From an uncultured Bacilli bacterium (lineage in GTDB: Bacteria; Bacillota_I; Bacilli_A; RF39; UBA660): a stretch of 12,684 nucleotides of DNA. The position numbers and the translations under genes were made by a program. The first letter of the stretch is position 1. Each line of letters starts with the position of its first letter. The stretch covers positions 1-12,684 of the forward strand of contig CAKOKV010000013.1 in NCBI GenBank assembly GCA_934095805.1, in the 5' to 3' direction. This document shows positions 1 to 7,891 of this stretch, piece after piece. Under the pieces are notes generated by a model, which saw nothing but the letters and a program-made list of their open reading frames with translations, ran no database searches and was not told the origin of the DNA.

Positions 1-3000
1 TTAAAATTTCAACTTCTTTGCCAAAAGTAGTTGTTGCACCATAATTATGATCATCATAAGTTATGTCTAAACCAATACATTCTTCTTCATTTTCACAGTT
101 AGCAAGTTTAAGAATATAGTCCTTAGTTGTTCCACCATCTATTGCATGAGTGAATGTTCCTTGATACTTAGGTCTATGTGGAGTATACCCACTAAAGTCA
201 ACATAACTCGCACTATTGTAATATAAATTCAAATCAGTACTTCTATATAAGTTACAGTTTTCCAATTCATATATTAATTGAGTAACATTATTAACAGCAG
301 ATTTAAATGCACCCCATAATGCTGCCTCTCGATCTTTAACTTTACAAGGCTCGTCACCCGCCTCGCCTTCTACACATCCAGAAGAGGCACCAGCAGTACA
401 ACTATAATGATGACAAGTATCTTTCTTTCCATTTATAGTACATGAATAAGAATCACACTCACTATATGATGTTCCGTTACTTTGATGATATCTACCATCA
501 ATATCACTTGGAGCCACTGGACTACTACTAATATTAAATGTTACTTTATTTGAAGTGTTTTTACTATTATTATTTATATTATAGCCATTTCCACTACCAG
601 TAGTTGATTTTGTATATCGTGGGCTGCCACTGTAAGGCCAAGTAAATACATGATCAAAACCTTCAAGTGTATAAGAAACAGGACAGGTACTTGGACAACC
701 GCTACCACTGTTATAACAAAATACAGTAGGAGCATGATTTAATTTAGGATTACAACTACCCCAACCTTCATTTTTATGTAGTGTCTCATATGCTTTCCAA
801 CTTGACCAAGCATCAACCATATCTTTAACAGCTTTACCATACATTTTTTGCCATGTATTATATCCTTGTTTAATATAGGAATCATACTTAGAAGTTGTAG
901 TCGAATAATTATATCTTGGATTTCTGTGGTCATAATATATCTCTGAAGCACATTGTCTCTTTTGAAGAACCATTGCTGTAAGAGAATGACCATTTGTTAA
1001 TTTTCTCTTATCACCAAGAACATTTTCTATTTGATATTTAAATTGCATTCCAGCATAAACTCTTGTTTTATTTGCCATATAGAATTCAATCTCTTCACGA
1101 CAGAATATTCTACATATACCAACATCAACACCATATTTATCGCTGAAATCATATTGATTTCTTTCACTAACATTACAAGCATTCATAATACAGTTCATGT
1201 AAGGCTCTTCAACAGTACCTTGATCGTAAGTATCATAAATACCTTGATTAAATTCTCCATAATTTGAACAATATCCAGGAAGTGAATTTTGTACTTCAAA
1301 ATTATCACATCTCTTTATTGGACCATTGCTTTCACAAGGACATACAACTGTAGTAGTCTTTGTTGCTATTTGTTCTAAGTCTTCTTTTTTAACTGTACTA
1401 CCTGGAGTTACATCCTCATCCCCAGGAGTCTTACCATTAGTTTGCCAACCATTTATATCAAAACCTACAAATTGCTGAGCAATTTCACCGCTAGCAGTTA
1501 CATAGTTTTTAATAAATGCATTTGGCCCACTACCGCTTTTCCCACCTGGAACACCATATATGTGAACAACTAAATAATTATCAGTTTGAGTTGTCTCAGT
1601 TTGAGTACACATTTGAGAATATTTAGCAGTAAATTTACAATAATTTTTATCACAACCACCAGGCAAATTCTCAGTTGGAATAACTCTACCATATTTATCA
1701 GTAACAGTAATAACAACATTACATCCATCATCTAACTCATTACAGTATTTAACTGGAACTTCAATAGGAGTATCTTTTGTTACTATAGTTGAACCAATAA
1801 ACATTTTTTTGAATTCTAATTCTATTTGAACATTTTTATTCTTTTTATCAAATTCAAAGTTAGCATCTATATCTTTTGAAGTTCCTATAGAAACATCACC
1901 TGAAGCCTCAGTATTAGATTGAACTTGATTAATAAAATCTGCTAATTTAGAATTCTGAGGATTTTTAGCAAAATCAACAGCACTTTGTAATAATGATGCA
2001 AAATCTTCTATATTTTTTTTCTGAGTATCATTGCTATAACAAAATACACCTTTATTTTTACAAGCATCATTACAGCTTATTGGTGTTCCTCCCTTAAGAT
2101 AATATTCCATACTTTTATCATAAACATCAGTTGCTGAGTAATAATCAAATGCAGAAGCTTCAGCACTTGATGCTCCTGAACTTACACTACCATCAGAATC
2201 TTTGATTCCACCTTGACCATCTATATATTTATGATAATATGCTACATAAGCTCTTAGGGCTGAAGAAACTGAAGCATAAGAGTAACCAGCATCACTCTTT
2301 GATATATTACCATTTGCATCAAAACTTACATTAGCAGAATTAAGTAATACAGAAGCAAGACCACATTGATATGAGTAACTACTATCACCTGTACAATTAG
2401 ATAAATCAAAGTTCTCAAGAGCTTTATAATTCATTGCACTCTTGTCTGGACCACTTCTACCTTGTTGCAAACAATATATTCTTTCACTTATATTTGCAAA
2501 ATCTGGATTAGATGAATTATATTCAACAGCAGGCATTGGTCTAACACTAGTATGTTTTTCTACTGAAGTTTTATAATAAGAAAAGGTTGCCGTACAAGTA
2601 AATGATACAGGTGCTTCTCCAAGTCTAAGTTTTTGAACTGTATAATCATCATCAACACCAGCACTCATTAAAGTTGGCATATTATTCTTTGAGTCACTAA
2701 TTTGATATTGAGTACCACTTCTTAAACAAGTTGCTTGTTGCACATTAGTAACTGTATAACCATTCTTCTTTGCTTGAGCAACTCTTAGCTCAAGCTGTTT
2801 ATTAACTTCCTTCATTAATTCTGGTCTTTTTGTTCCAGATCTTCTTATAGTTGCTGGAATTGCTTTTCCATCCTTTTTACTTGTCCAATCAATACAATAA
2901 CTAAGATCTGTTGTAGAAGTCTTGCCTGAATTAAATATTTTAATATTAGTAGAACTTCCAGAATCACCAGTAACTGCAAAAGTTAAATCTATATTTAAGA

Positions 3001-3055
3001 AAAATATATTTAGAACTATTAATAAAACTAAAATTAATTTATTATTCTTTTTCAT
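1..3055 (-). CDS. Large cysteine-rich secreted surface protein, C-terminus beyond the window
   Basis: The reading frame is open from the ATG at 3055-3053 to the left edge, giving at least 1018 residues, so the protein is partial at its C-terminus. The start is fixed by an AAGGTGG ribosome binding site (3063-3069) and an ATGA overlap with the upstream gene. Residues 1-27 form a Sec signal peptide (KKNNK, a Leu/Ile/Val core, TFA|V cleavage). The visible mature part has 36 cysteines, often in close pairs (CNDAC, CPC, CPSTC), which suggests many disulfides outside the cell. It is rich in Ser, Thr, Gly, Asn and Tyr and has no membrane segment in view. A segment from IYCLQQG (Cys195) to YASVSSALRAY (about 260-270) resembles a thioester adhesin domain (TED), but Ser264 lies where the bond-forming Gln would be expected. 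No LPXTG-type signal is visible; the C-terminus that would carry one is missing. The role is inferred to be an adhesin or structural surface protein, probably a client of the nearby sortase. The frame and secretion are well supported; the function is not. Confidence 0.88.
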   Translation of the reverse strand, partial: MKKNNKLILVLLIVLNIFFLNIDLTFAVTGDSGSSTNIKIFNSGKTSTTDLSYCIDWTSKKDGKAIPATIRRSGTKRPELMKEVNKQLELRVAQAKKNGYTVTNVQQATCLRSGTQYQISDSKNNMPTLMSAGVDDDYTVQKLRLGEAPVSFTCTATFSYYKTSVEKHTSVRPMPAVEYNSSNPDFANISERIYCLQQGRSGPDKSAMNYKALENFDLSNCTGDSSYSYQCGLASVLLNSANVSFDANGNISKSDAGYSYASVSSALRAYVAYYHKYIDGQGGIKDSDGSVSSGASSAEASAFDYYSATDVYDKSMEYYLKGGTPISCNDACKNKGVFCYSNDTQKKNIEDFASLLQSAVDFAKNPQNSKLADFINQVQSNTEASGDVSIGTSKDIDANFEFDKKNKNVQIELEFKKMFIGSTIVTKDTPIEVPVKYCNELDDGCNVVITVTDKYGRVIPTENLPGGCDKNYCKFTAKYSQMCTQTETTQTDNYLVVHIYGVPGGKSGSGPNAFIKNYVTASGEIAQQFVGFDINGWQTNGKTPGDEDVTPGSTVKKEDLEQIATKTTTVVCPCESNGPIKRCDNFEVQNSLPGYCSNYGEFNQGIYDTYDQGTVEEPYMNCIMNACNVSERNQYDFSDKYGVDVGICRIFCREEIEFYMANKTRVYAGMQFKYQIENVLGDKRKLTNGHSLTAMVLQKRQCASEIYYDHRNPRYNYSTTTSKYDSYIKQGYNTWQKMYGKAVKDMVDAWSSWKAYETLHKNEGWGSCNPKLNHAPTVFCYNSGSGCPSTCPVSYTLEGFDHVFTWPYSGSPRYTKSTTGSGNGYNINNNSKNTSNKVTFNISSSPVAPSDIDGRYHQSNGTSYSECDSYSCTINGKKDTCHHYSCTAGASSGCVEGEAGDEPCKVKDREAALWGAFKSAVNNVTQLIYELENCNLYRSTDLNLYYNSASYVDFSGYTPHRPKYQGTFTHAIDGGTTKDYILKLANCENEEECIGLDITYDDHNYGATTTFGKEVEIL

Positions 3056-3741
3056 TCGTTATCCACCTTCTTTTTATATAAATGAATCTTTATAGCATAG
3101 AAAGCAGCAACTAATACTACAGGTATAACAGCAAAATACCAATTCTTTTTAATATAATACCAAACTTTTTGAATGAAATTCATATTTTCTAATTCATGTT
3201 GTTTTTCAGCATTTTTAACAAGCCTACCGAACTCTTTATCTGTAACATCTTTCATATCATTACTATAAGTTTTACATATATCATCAGAAGGATTATTTAT
3301 ACAATACTCTCTCTGAGAAAAAATATTATATGGTGGAACTGTATATTCTAAACTTTTAAGTAAAACGCCTGGACATGCTGAATTCTTACCTCCATAAAAA
3401 GAGAAAGTATATGTTTTACTATCCATATGAACATATGAACCTAAAACATTAGTGCCATATAAATCATCATACTCTATTTCAATATCTTTATTAGTATGAT
3501 TATTTCTAGCCATAACCTTTATATTTTTATTATAAGGATAAATAAATAGAAGATATGAATATTCTTTTTCTCTAATAATATTTCCTTTTTCATCTCCAAC
3601 TCCCAAATCCTCATCATAATTGATATAAACATTCTCTGCCCACTCATTCAAATCTTTATCATTACAAGTAGCTGCATTTACTCCAAATGAAAAGACAAAT
3701 AAGCAAAAAATACTAAATAAAATTTTTTTCAATTCCTTCAT
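3052..3741 (-). CDS. Secreted four-cysteine protein with C-terminal membrane anchor (paralogue A)
   Basis: This 229-residue protein has an N-terminal signal peptide (about 1-23, cleavage near VNA|A), an extracytoplasmic domain of about 175 residues, and a C-terminal membrane helix (about 202-219) followed by a basic tail (HLYKKK). It is therefore predicted to be a type I membrane protein facing outward. The mature part carries four cysteines (26, 123, 147, 156). Its pattern CPGxL...VPxYNxF...C...C is repeated in the gene at 3821-4474 as CTGxL...LPxYNxF...C...C, so the two are paralogues. Neither has an LPXTG or NPQTN sorting motif before its anchor. An AGGTGG site lies just before the ATG, and the gene has its own promoter (3767-3795). 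Its TGA overlaps the start of the large cysteine-rich gene by ATGA, which implies translational coupling and joint function. I do not recognise a named family. A membrane-bound partner or assembly factor for the large protein is an inference. Confidence 0.9.
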   Translation of the reverse strand: MKELKKILFSIFCLFVFSFGVNAATCNDKDLNEWAENVYINYDEDLGVGDEKGNIIREKEYSYLLFIYPYNKNIKVMARNNHTNKDIEIEYDDLYGTNVLGSYVHMDSKTYTFSFYGGKNSACPGVLLKSLEYTVPPYNIFSQREYCINNPSDDICKTYSNDMKDVTDKEFGRLVKNAEKQHELENMNFIQKVWYYIKKNWYFAVIPVVLVAAFYAIKIHLYKKKVDNE

Positions 3742-3766
3742 ATTCCACCTACTTTATTCTAGAAAA

Positions 3767-3795
3767 ATTATAACATAACTAATTAAAAATGTCAT
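3767..3795 (-). promoter_or_regulatory. Promoter of paralogue A and the large cysteine-rich gene
   Basis: On the minus strand ATGACA (3790-3795) and a perfect TATAAT (3767-3772) are separated by 17 bases, with TG one base before the -10 (extended -10). It lies directly behind the terminator of the upstream unit, so these two genes can be expressed independently of the sortase unit. Confidence 0.8.
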
Positions 3796-3804
3796 TAAAA
3801 TATT

Positions 3805-3835
3805 AAAAAACATGATACTTTTATATACCATGTTT
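3805..3835 (-). terminator. Terminator of the sortase/paralogue B unit
   Basis: A ten-pair stem with one G-U pair (arms 3826-3835 and 3808-3817), an eight-base loop and a U-run read from 3810-3805. The upstream arm lies in the last sense codons of paralogue B and the stop codon falls in the loop. Confidence 0.75.
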
Positions 3836-4474
3836 AACTTTCTTAAATATCTTATTTCCAATTAATGCAGTAATTGCACCAAATACAACAAATACAATTA
3901 TATTAATACCCCAGGAAAAAAAGAAATCTTTAGCAGCATCTACAATCAATTCAAATGTAGTTTTCTTAGGAGTTTCCGGTTTAACTACAGGATCTATTTT
4001 TTTTTCAATTTGAGCTATCGCATCATCTAATATCTCCTCTGTTAATCTATAAGATAAAAATTTAGATGAACAAAGTTTTAATTTATCTTCGTATGGTTCA
4101 CACTTTTGTGTTCTAAAAAATGAATTATAATAAGGAAGAGTAATAAATATTGTATTTAAAGTGCCTGTACAATCTCCTGAAGCTTCCACATAAACAGTTA
4201 AATATTTTCCTTCTTCTTGACCACTTAATGTGACAGCATAATTATCACTACCATTACTTATATACACATTTTTATTAATCATTAAATACATCCCAGGAAA
4301 CACATTATAAAAAGTAACAGTAAATGTTTTACTACTCATACTATAAGATGTTTCATAAGTTATATCACTCGCTAAACCTTTTAATTCATTATATTTTGAA
4401 TCAGTACACTCTGCTTTAATAGAACCTAACATCAAAAACATACTAATAAATATTATAAATATTTTTTTCTTCAT
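3821..4474 (-). CDS. Secreted four-cysteine protein with C-terminal membrane anchor (paralogue B)
   Basis: This 217-residue protein has a signal peptide (1-21, MKKK then a hydrophobic core, IKA|E), a beta-rich outer domain, a linker with PVVKPETPKK (about 162-171), a membrane helix (about 189-208) and a basic tail (KIFKKVKHGI). Its four mature cysteines (23, 102, 125, 135) match those of the neighbouring 229-residue protein. Both share C-x-G-x-L, then a P-x-YN-x-F segment, then two cysteines 9-10 residues apart. The outer domain has alternating hydrophobic and polar residues typical of an Ig-like beta sandwich, but this is a visual impression only. The ATG overlaps the sortase stop codon by one base (TAATG), so it is translated from the sortase transcript. 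A terminator hairpin starts inside its last codons. No sorting motif precedes the anchor. The close tie to the sortase suggests an accessory or partner role, but the family is not recognised. Confidence 0.9.
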   Translation of the reverse strand: MKKKIFIIFISMFLMLGSIKAECTDSKYNELKGLASDITYETSYSMSSKTFTVTFYNVFPGMYLMINKNVYISNGSDNYAVTLSGQEEGKYLTVYVEASGDCTGTLNTIFITLPYYNSFFRTQKCEPYEDKLKLCSSKFLSYRLTEEILDDAIAQIEKKIDPVVKPETPKKTTFELIVDAAKDFFFSWGINIIVFVVFGAITALIGNKIFKKVKHGI

Positions 4475-6081
4475 TATTCACCATCCTTAATAAGTACTGC
4501 ATGAACAACCATTCTTCTATTTCCTCCACCAGCACAAGTAGATAATGTTAATATTTTATCTCCGTATTCAACTGTATCTTTTGTTTTAAAACCACTTCTT
4601 TTTCTAATCATTTTAACAAAAGCATCGAAGTCTTCTTTACTATCAAAATTATCAACTAAATAATCAGTAGTATAATCCACTCTATAAGCAGCAAATATTT
4701 TAAACTTATATGATTTAGCCGGAGTATCTAATGAAATAATCATATTTTCACTATTTTTTCTAAAGCTACTATTTAGAACTCTATGTAATGTCCCAAACAT
4801 AGTTCCATTTAACATACTATGACCATAAACAATACTATTATCATCAAGTTCACTCATATTATTTCTATAATCTAAATATATCCATCCCATACTAGTTTTC
4901 TTTTTATAGAAATCTCTTTTTAAATAATAACTATTATCAGAATGTTGTACTAAAGGATAAGATATATTAGTACCATTAACAACTAAATAACCTACTGTTT
5001 CATTATTAATTTTTTTTAATTTAGAAAATACTTTATCAAAAGTATATTTATCTTTAACTTGTTTATCATTTAATTTCTGATCAAGTATAACTCCATCATT
5101 AGTTAATTCATCTTCGCTAACATTATCTGGTAAAGCAAAAGAACTATTTATTATTTCTTGATTAACTTCATCTATACTCATCTTTTCTATATATTCATAT
5201 GATTTATATATAAGTAAACAAACAACACTTACATATACAGCCATTATAGATATAAGTTTTAAATTATTAAATGTTAATTGTTTAAACAAATTATTTCTTA
5301 AAAAATCATTTGAATATAATATTCTAAATTCACATGTATAATCTTCTTTACATTTCTTATTTAATTCTTTTAACCATGCAAAATTATTTACTATAAAGTT
5401 ACCTTTATCTTTTCCTTGATGTAAAAACACTATTATATTTCTTGCTTCATCATTTTTAACTAAATCTATTACATTACTTATTAATTCCTTAGAAAATACA
5501 TAAATATGTATTGATTTTAAATTATAATTAATTCTTAAGAATTCTTTTATATCATCAAGTAAACCAGGATATTCTTCTCTTATTTCTAACATCTTTCTAT
5601 AATACAATGTTTCATAATCAAAAGAATCCTGTGATATCATAAATCTATCACTTACTTTATTACGATTATATAAATTAACTACAACACCTTTATCATTAAA
5701 TTTATCTTTAATAAAAGATGGCATAAAATAACAATCTATTTGTTTTAAAGTATTAACTGTTAAAAATAATTCATAATCATTTAAACCAATAGTGGATGGA
5801 ATATCTAATTTTAAATATTTCATCTTAAGTCTTATCATCATAATAACTACATATTTAAATGTAACTAATCTTCTTACATTCATAGTATCTAAATTATTAT
5901 AATTTTCTTTTATTTTATTAATTATATTTTCATAGTTATTACTGTAATATCTCATAGAATAATATAAAGTATTATCATTAAACTCATTTTTATTAACAAA
6001 TTTAGATAAAGATTCATCAATAGACTTAAAATCATATGTAAGTACATTATCTTTAATTGAAATAATTAAATACTCTTTCAT
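4474..6081 (-). CDS. Class B sortase with long cytoplasmic N-terminal extension
   Basis: This 535-residue protein is predicted to be a membrane transpeptidase that cuts sorting signals of secreted proteins and links them to the cell wall or to a pilus. The C-terminal half (about 345-535) has the class B sortase landmarks: GYLVVNGTNISYPLVQ, the catalytic His421 in IVYGHSMLNGTMF, the nucleophile Cys516 in LTLSTCAGGG, and Arg523 in RRMVVHAVLI. A single membrane helix lies at about 274-292, so residues 1-273 should be cytoplasmic. Family members are usually about 220-280 residues with only a short N-terminal anchor, so this extension is unusual; it contains no domain I recognise. The start is supported by AGGAG eight bases upstream and an extended -10 promoter. 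The stop overlaps the ATG of the four-cysteine paralogue B. Likely substrates are the secreted proteins downstream, chiefly the large cysteine-rich one, whose C-terminus is outside the window. The sortase call is firm. Confidence 0.95.
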   Translation of the reverse strand: MKEYLIISIKDNVLTYDFKSIDESLSKFVNKNEFNDNTLYYSMRYYSNNYENIINKIKENYNNLDTMNVRRLVTFKYVVIMMIRLKMKYLKLDIPSTIGLNDYELFLTVNTLKQIDCYFMPSFIKDKFNDKGVVVNLYNRNKVSDRFMISQDSFDYETLYYRKMLEIREEYPGLLDDIKEFLRINYNLKSIHIYVFSKELISNVIDLVKNDEARNIIVFLHQGKDKGNFIVNNFAWLKELNKKCKEDYTCEFRILYSNDFLRNNLFKQLTFNNLKLISIMAVYVSVVCLLIYKSYEYIEKMSIDEVNQEIINSSFALPDNVSEDELTNDGVILDQKLNDKQVKDKYTFDKVFSKLKKINNETVGYLVVNGTNISYPLVQHSDNSYYLKRDFYKKKTSMGWIYLDYRNNMSELDDNSIVYGHSMLNGTMFGTLHRVLNSSFRKNSENMIISLDTPAKSYKFKIFAAYRVDYTTDYLVDNFDSKEDFDAFVKMIRKRSGFKTKDTVEYGDKILTLSTCAGGGNRRMVVHAVLIKDGE

Positions 6082-6103
6082 ATCCTATTCTCCTATTAAA
6101 ATA

Positions 6104-6112
6104 ATTTTATCA
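6104..6112 (-). promoter_or_regulatory. Extended -10 promoter of the sortase unit
   Basis: TGATAAAAT on the minus strand gives an extended -10 (TG, one base, TAAAAT at 6104-6109). No good -35 is present at 16-18 bases, where only a T-run is found, so the element is tentative. It sits between the pilin-like gene's terminator and the sortase ribosome binding site. Confidence 0.45.
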
Positions 6113-6123
6113 CAAAAACAATT

Positions 6124-6160
6124 AAAAAAAAATAGATTAAATATATAAATTTAACCTATT
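6124..6160 (-). terminator. Terminator of the pilin-like gene
   Basis: A twelve-pair stem with one G-U pair (arms 6149-6160 and 6131-6142), a six-base loop and seven U. The upstream arm contains the stop codon and the last two to three codons. Confidence 0.85.
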
Positions 6161-7269
6161 CTAAATGCTGGTGAAACTCCACCTAACCCATTTGGCTCAG
6201 TACCTAGCCAACCACCATGACTATATACTAAATAAAAAGTATCATTTAAACAAGAAAAAGTTGAACGAAGCCACCACCAAGTAGCAACAGTTCCTTTTTT
6301 CTTTATTGCACCACTATAACTATCTGTAGTAACTCCTAAATTTTGATAATAATCTAACTGTCTTGTTAAATTACTTGTAGTATCATAATCTATTGTACTT
6401 GTTGTTCCTTGTTCCCATACCTCTACTGTACTAAGTAAATATAATTTATCTATTGATACAAAATTATCTGTATCTTCACTTCCATGACCAGAAACCACTC
6501 TAGTATCTATTATTACACTCTTTAAATCATTTGGTAGTGCATTATATATATCGTTATTTACAAATAAATACAAGTTTGATGCAGGCCATCCATCCTTATT
6601 CCACCCTTGATAATAATTTTTCCCTTTATAAATACCACCAGGATTCATAATATGAGTAGTTATTATATCTGCAAACTCAATAACAAATCCACAAGCTGTT
6701 TGTGAGAAACCTTCTGTTGAACATTCACTTGGTGTTGATACATTTGCTATTCTTACTGTATGTGTACCATAAGTTCCTAAATCGATCTCTTTTGTATCTC
6801 CTACATTATAACCTTCAATATCAGAATTTCTAACATTATCTACTATTGTTTCCCATGAATCGTTTTTAAATGATTTTTTTAATTTTTGACACTCACCTTC
6901 AGTAATCTTGTCAATTGTTAATTCACTTAAATTTTTAAATTTTCCACTTAAACAATATGTATCATTACTTACTTGAAAATCTTTAATATTGCCTTTGCTG
7001 TCTAATTTAATATTGTAATCTAAATTATTTGAGTCTAAATCCAACTTATTACTTGAATTAGATATATTGTTAACTTTATTACCCTTCATATTTTCAGATA
7101 TATATTTTTTAGATACTTCTTTATATATGGTTTTAACTTCTGTTAAAAACACATCTTTCTTAGCTTGATTAAACATATTAAGTACATTAGGAAGAGCTAT
7201 AATAACAAGTAAAGCAAGTATTGCTATAACAGCTAATAATTCTACAAGAGTAAAACCATTTTTATTCAT
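6151..7269 (-). CDS. Type IV pilin-like protein with C-terminal DUF6273-type domain
   Basis: This 372-residue protein begins with a classic type III (prepilin) signal: MNKNG|FTLVELLAVIAIL. Cleavage by a prepilin peptidase is expected after Gly5, with Phe6 as the methylated N-terminus and Glu10 as the conserved Glu5 of mature pilins. Residues 6-30 form the hydrophobic assembly helix, which continues as an amphipathic helix to about 60. Residues 136-372 match the layout I recall for DUF6273: a W-x-x-I start, VGDTKEIDLG, THTVRIANV, ACGFVIEFADIITTH, GWPASNLYLFVNNDIYNALP, VVSGHGS, DKLYLLSTVEVW, WWWLRS and a final GGVSPAF. The usual Arg of the closing GVRPAF motif is Ser here. No pilus ATPase, platform protein or prepilin peptidase is in the window, so assembly would rely on genes elsewhere. 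The start is supported by GAGGTG before the ATG. The gene has its own promoter and a terminator that includes its stop codon. A surface-displayed binding function is inferred. Confidence 0.92.
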   Translation of the reverse strand: MNKNGFTLVELLAVIAILALLVIIALPNVLNMFNQAKKDVFLTEVKTIYKEVSKKYISENMKGNKVNNISNSSNKLDLDSNNLDYNIKLDSKGNIKDFQVSNDTYCLSGKFKNLSELTIDKITEGECQKLKKSFKNDSWETIVDNVRNSDIEGYNVGDTKEIDLGTYGTHTVRIANVSTPSECSTEGFSQTACGFVIEFADIITTHIMNPGGIYKGKNYYQGWNKDGWPASNLYLFVNNDIYNALPNDLKSVIIDTRVVSGHGSEDTDNFVSIDKLYLLSTVEVWEQGTTSTIDYDTTSNLTRQLDYYQNLGVTTDSYSGAIKKKGTVATWWWLRSTFSCLNDTFYLVYSHGGWLGTEPNGLGGVSPAFRIG

Positions 7270-7290
7270 ATATACACCTCTACCATAAAC

Positions 7291-7319
7291 ATTATATAAT
7301 CAATTATTTAAATATTCAA
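7291..7319 (-). promoter_or_regulatory. Promoter of the pilin-like gene
   Basis: TTGAAT (7314-7319) and a perfect TATAAT (7291-7296) are 17 bases apart on the minus strand. They lie between the terminator of the thioredoxin-like gene and the GAGGTG site of the pilin-like gene. Confidence 0.75.
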
Positions 7320-7326
7320 TTACAAT

Positions 7327-7351
7327 AAAAAAGAAATCAATTAAGATTTCT
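7327..7351 (-). terminator. Terminator of the thioredoxin-like gene
   Basis: A perfect seven-pair stem (AGAAATC, arms 7345-7351 and 7332-7338), a six-base loop TTAATT and a U-run. The stem uses the last two bases of the TAG stop. Confidence 0.78.
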
Positions 7352-7865
7352 ATTCAATATCATACTTTGATACTAATTTATTAAATACTTTATAATCAAC
7401 CATTTTAAGTTCACTACTCATAGCTTCAATACCTTTTCCATCTTTTATATATATAAATAACGGAGCTGAATTTATTTGATCCTTTATTTCAGGAAATCTC
7501 TTTCTTAAAGTTTCAATATATTTATCATCCTTACTATTAGTAACATCCCAATATATTATTTTATCAGTAAGATTCTTGTTTTCTATTTCTTTATATAATC
7601 TACTTTCTATATTATTTATATCAGAAGAACCAGTATAACTTACATAAAGTATTACTTCACTACCAACTTCACTTAAAGCATAACTAAAATCATCTGTATT
7701 TATTTGACTTATTTTTTGATTATTAAATACACTTTCATTAATTTTACTGTTTTTATAATTCAGATAAAAATTTCTAGCATACAATATAACTACCATAATA
7801 AGTACTGATACTACTATAACAATAAAATAATTACGACTTGGTATTTCTTTTCTCTTTTTTTCCAT
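7350..7865 (-). CDS. Membrane-anchored thioredoxin-fold-like protein lacking CxxC
   Basis: This 171-residue protein has a short basic N-terminus (MEKKRK), one membrane helix (about 13-30) and an outer domain of about 140 residues. The domain shows a thioredoxin-like order: a strand EVILYVSY, a TGSSD segment where CxxC would lie, a helix, a second strand KIIYWDV, then APLFIYIKDGK, whose Ala-Pro resembles the conserved cis-Pro loop. There is no cysteine at all, so it cannot act as a thiol oxidoreductase; a binding or scaffold role is more likely. The fold assignment is by eye. I chose the start at 7865 over the in-frame ATG at 7901: GGAGAG lies six bases before it, while the longer form has no ribosome binding site and its ATG lies upstream of the -10 element (7892-7897), so it would not be on the transcript. 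Its position just upstream of the pilin-like gene, with cysteine-rich exported proteins further down, suggests an envelope role. Confidence 0.8.
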   Translation of the reverse strand: MEKKRKEIPSRNYFIVIVVSVLIMVVILYARNFYLNYKNSKINESVFNNQKISQINTDDFSYALSEVGSEVILYVSYTGSSDINNIESRLYKEIENKNLTDKIIYWDVTNSKDDKYIETLRKRFPEIKDQINSAPLFIYIKDGKGIEAMSSELKMVDYKVFNKLVSKYDIE

Positions 7866-7891
7866 ATAAGTCTCTCCATTCTTATAAATCA

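Noticed and set aside
739..1267. Open frames at 739-993 (minus) and 1031-1267 (plus)
   Set aside because: Both lie inside the continuous frame of the large cysteine-rich protein and have no ribosome binding site or plausible protein composition.
1957..1971. NPQNS in the large cysteine-rich protein, resembling the class B sorting motif NPQTN
   Set aside because: It lies mid-protein in a hydrophilic stretch with no following membrane helix or basic tail, so it cannot be a sorting signal.
6154..6290. Diversity-generating retroelement variable region at the end of the pilin-like gene
   Set aside because: The WWLRS/GVxPAF end resembles such targets, but no template repeat or reverse transcriptase is in the window, so it is kept only as a question.
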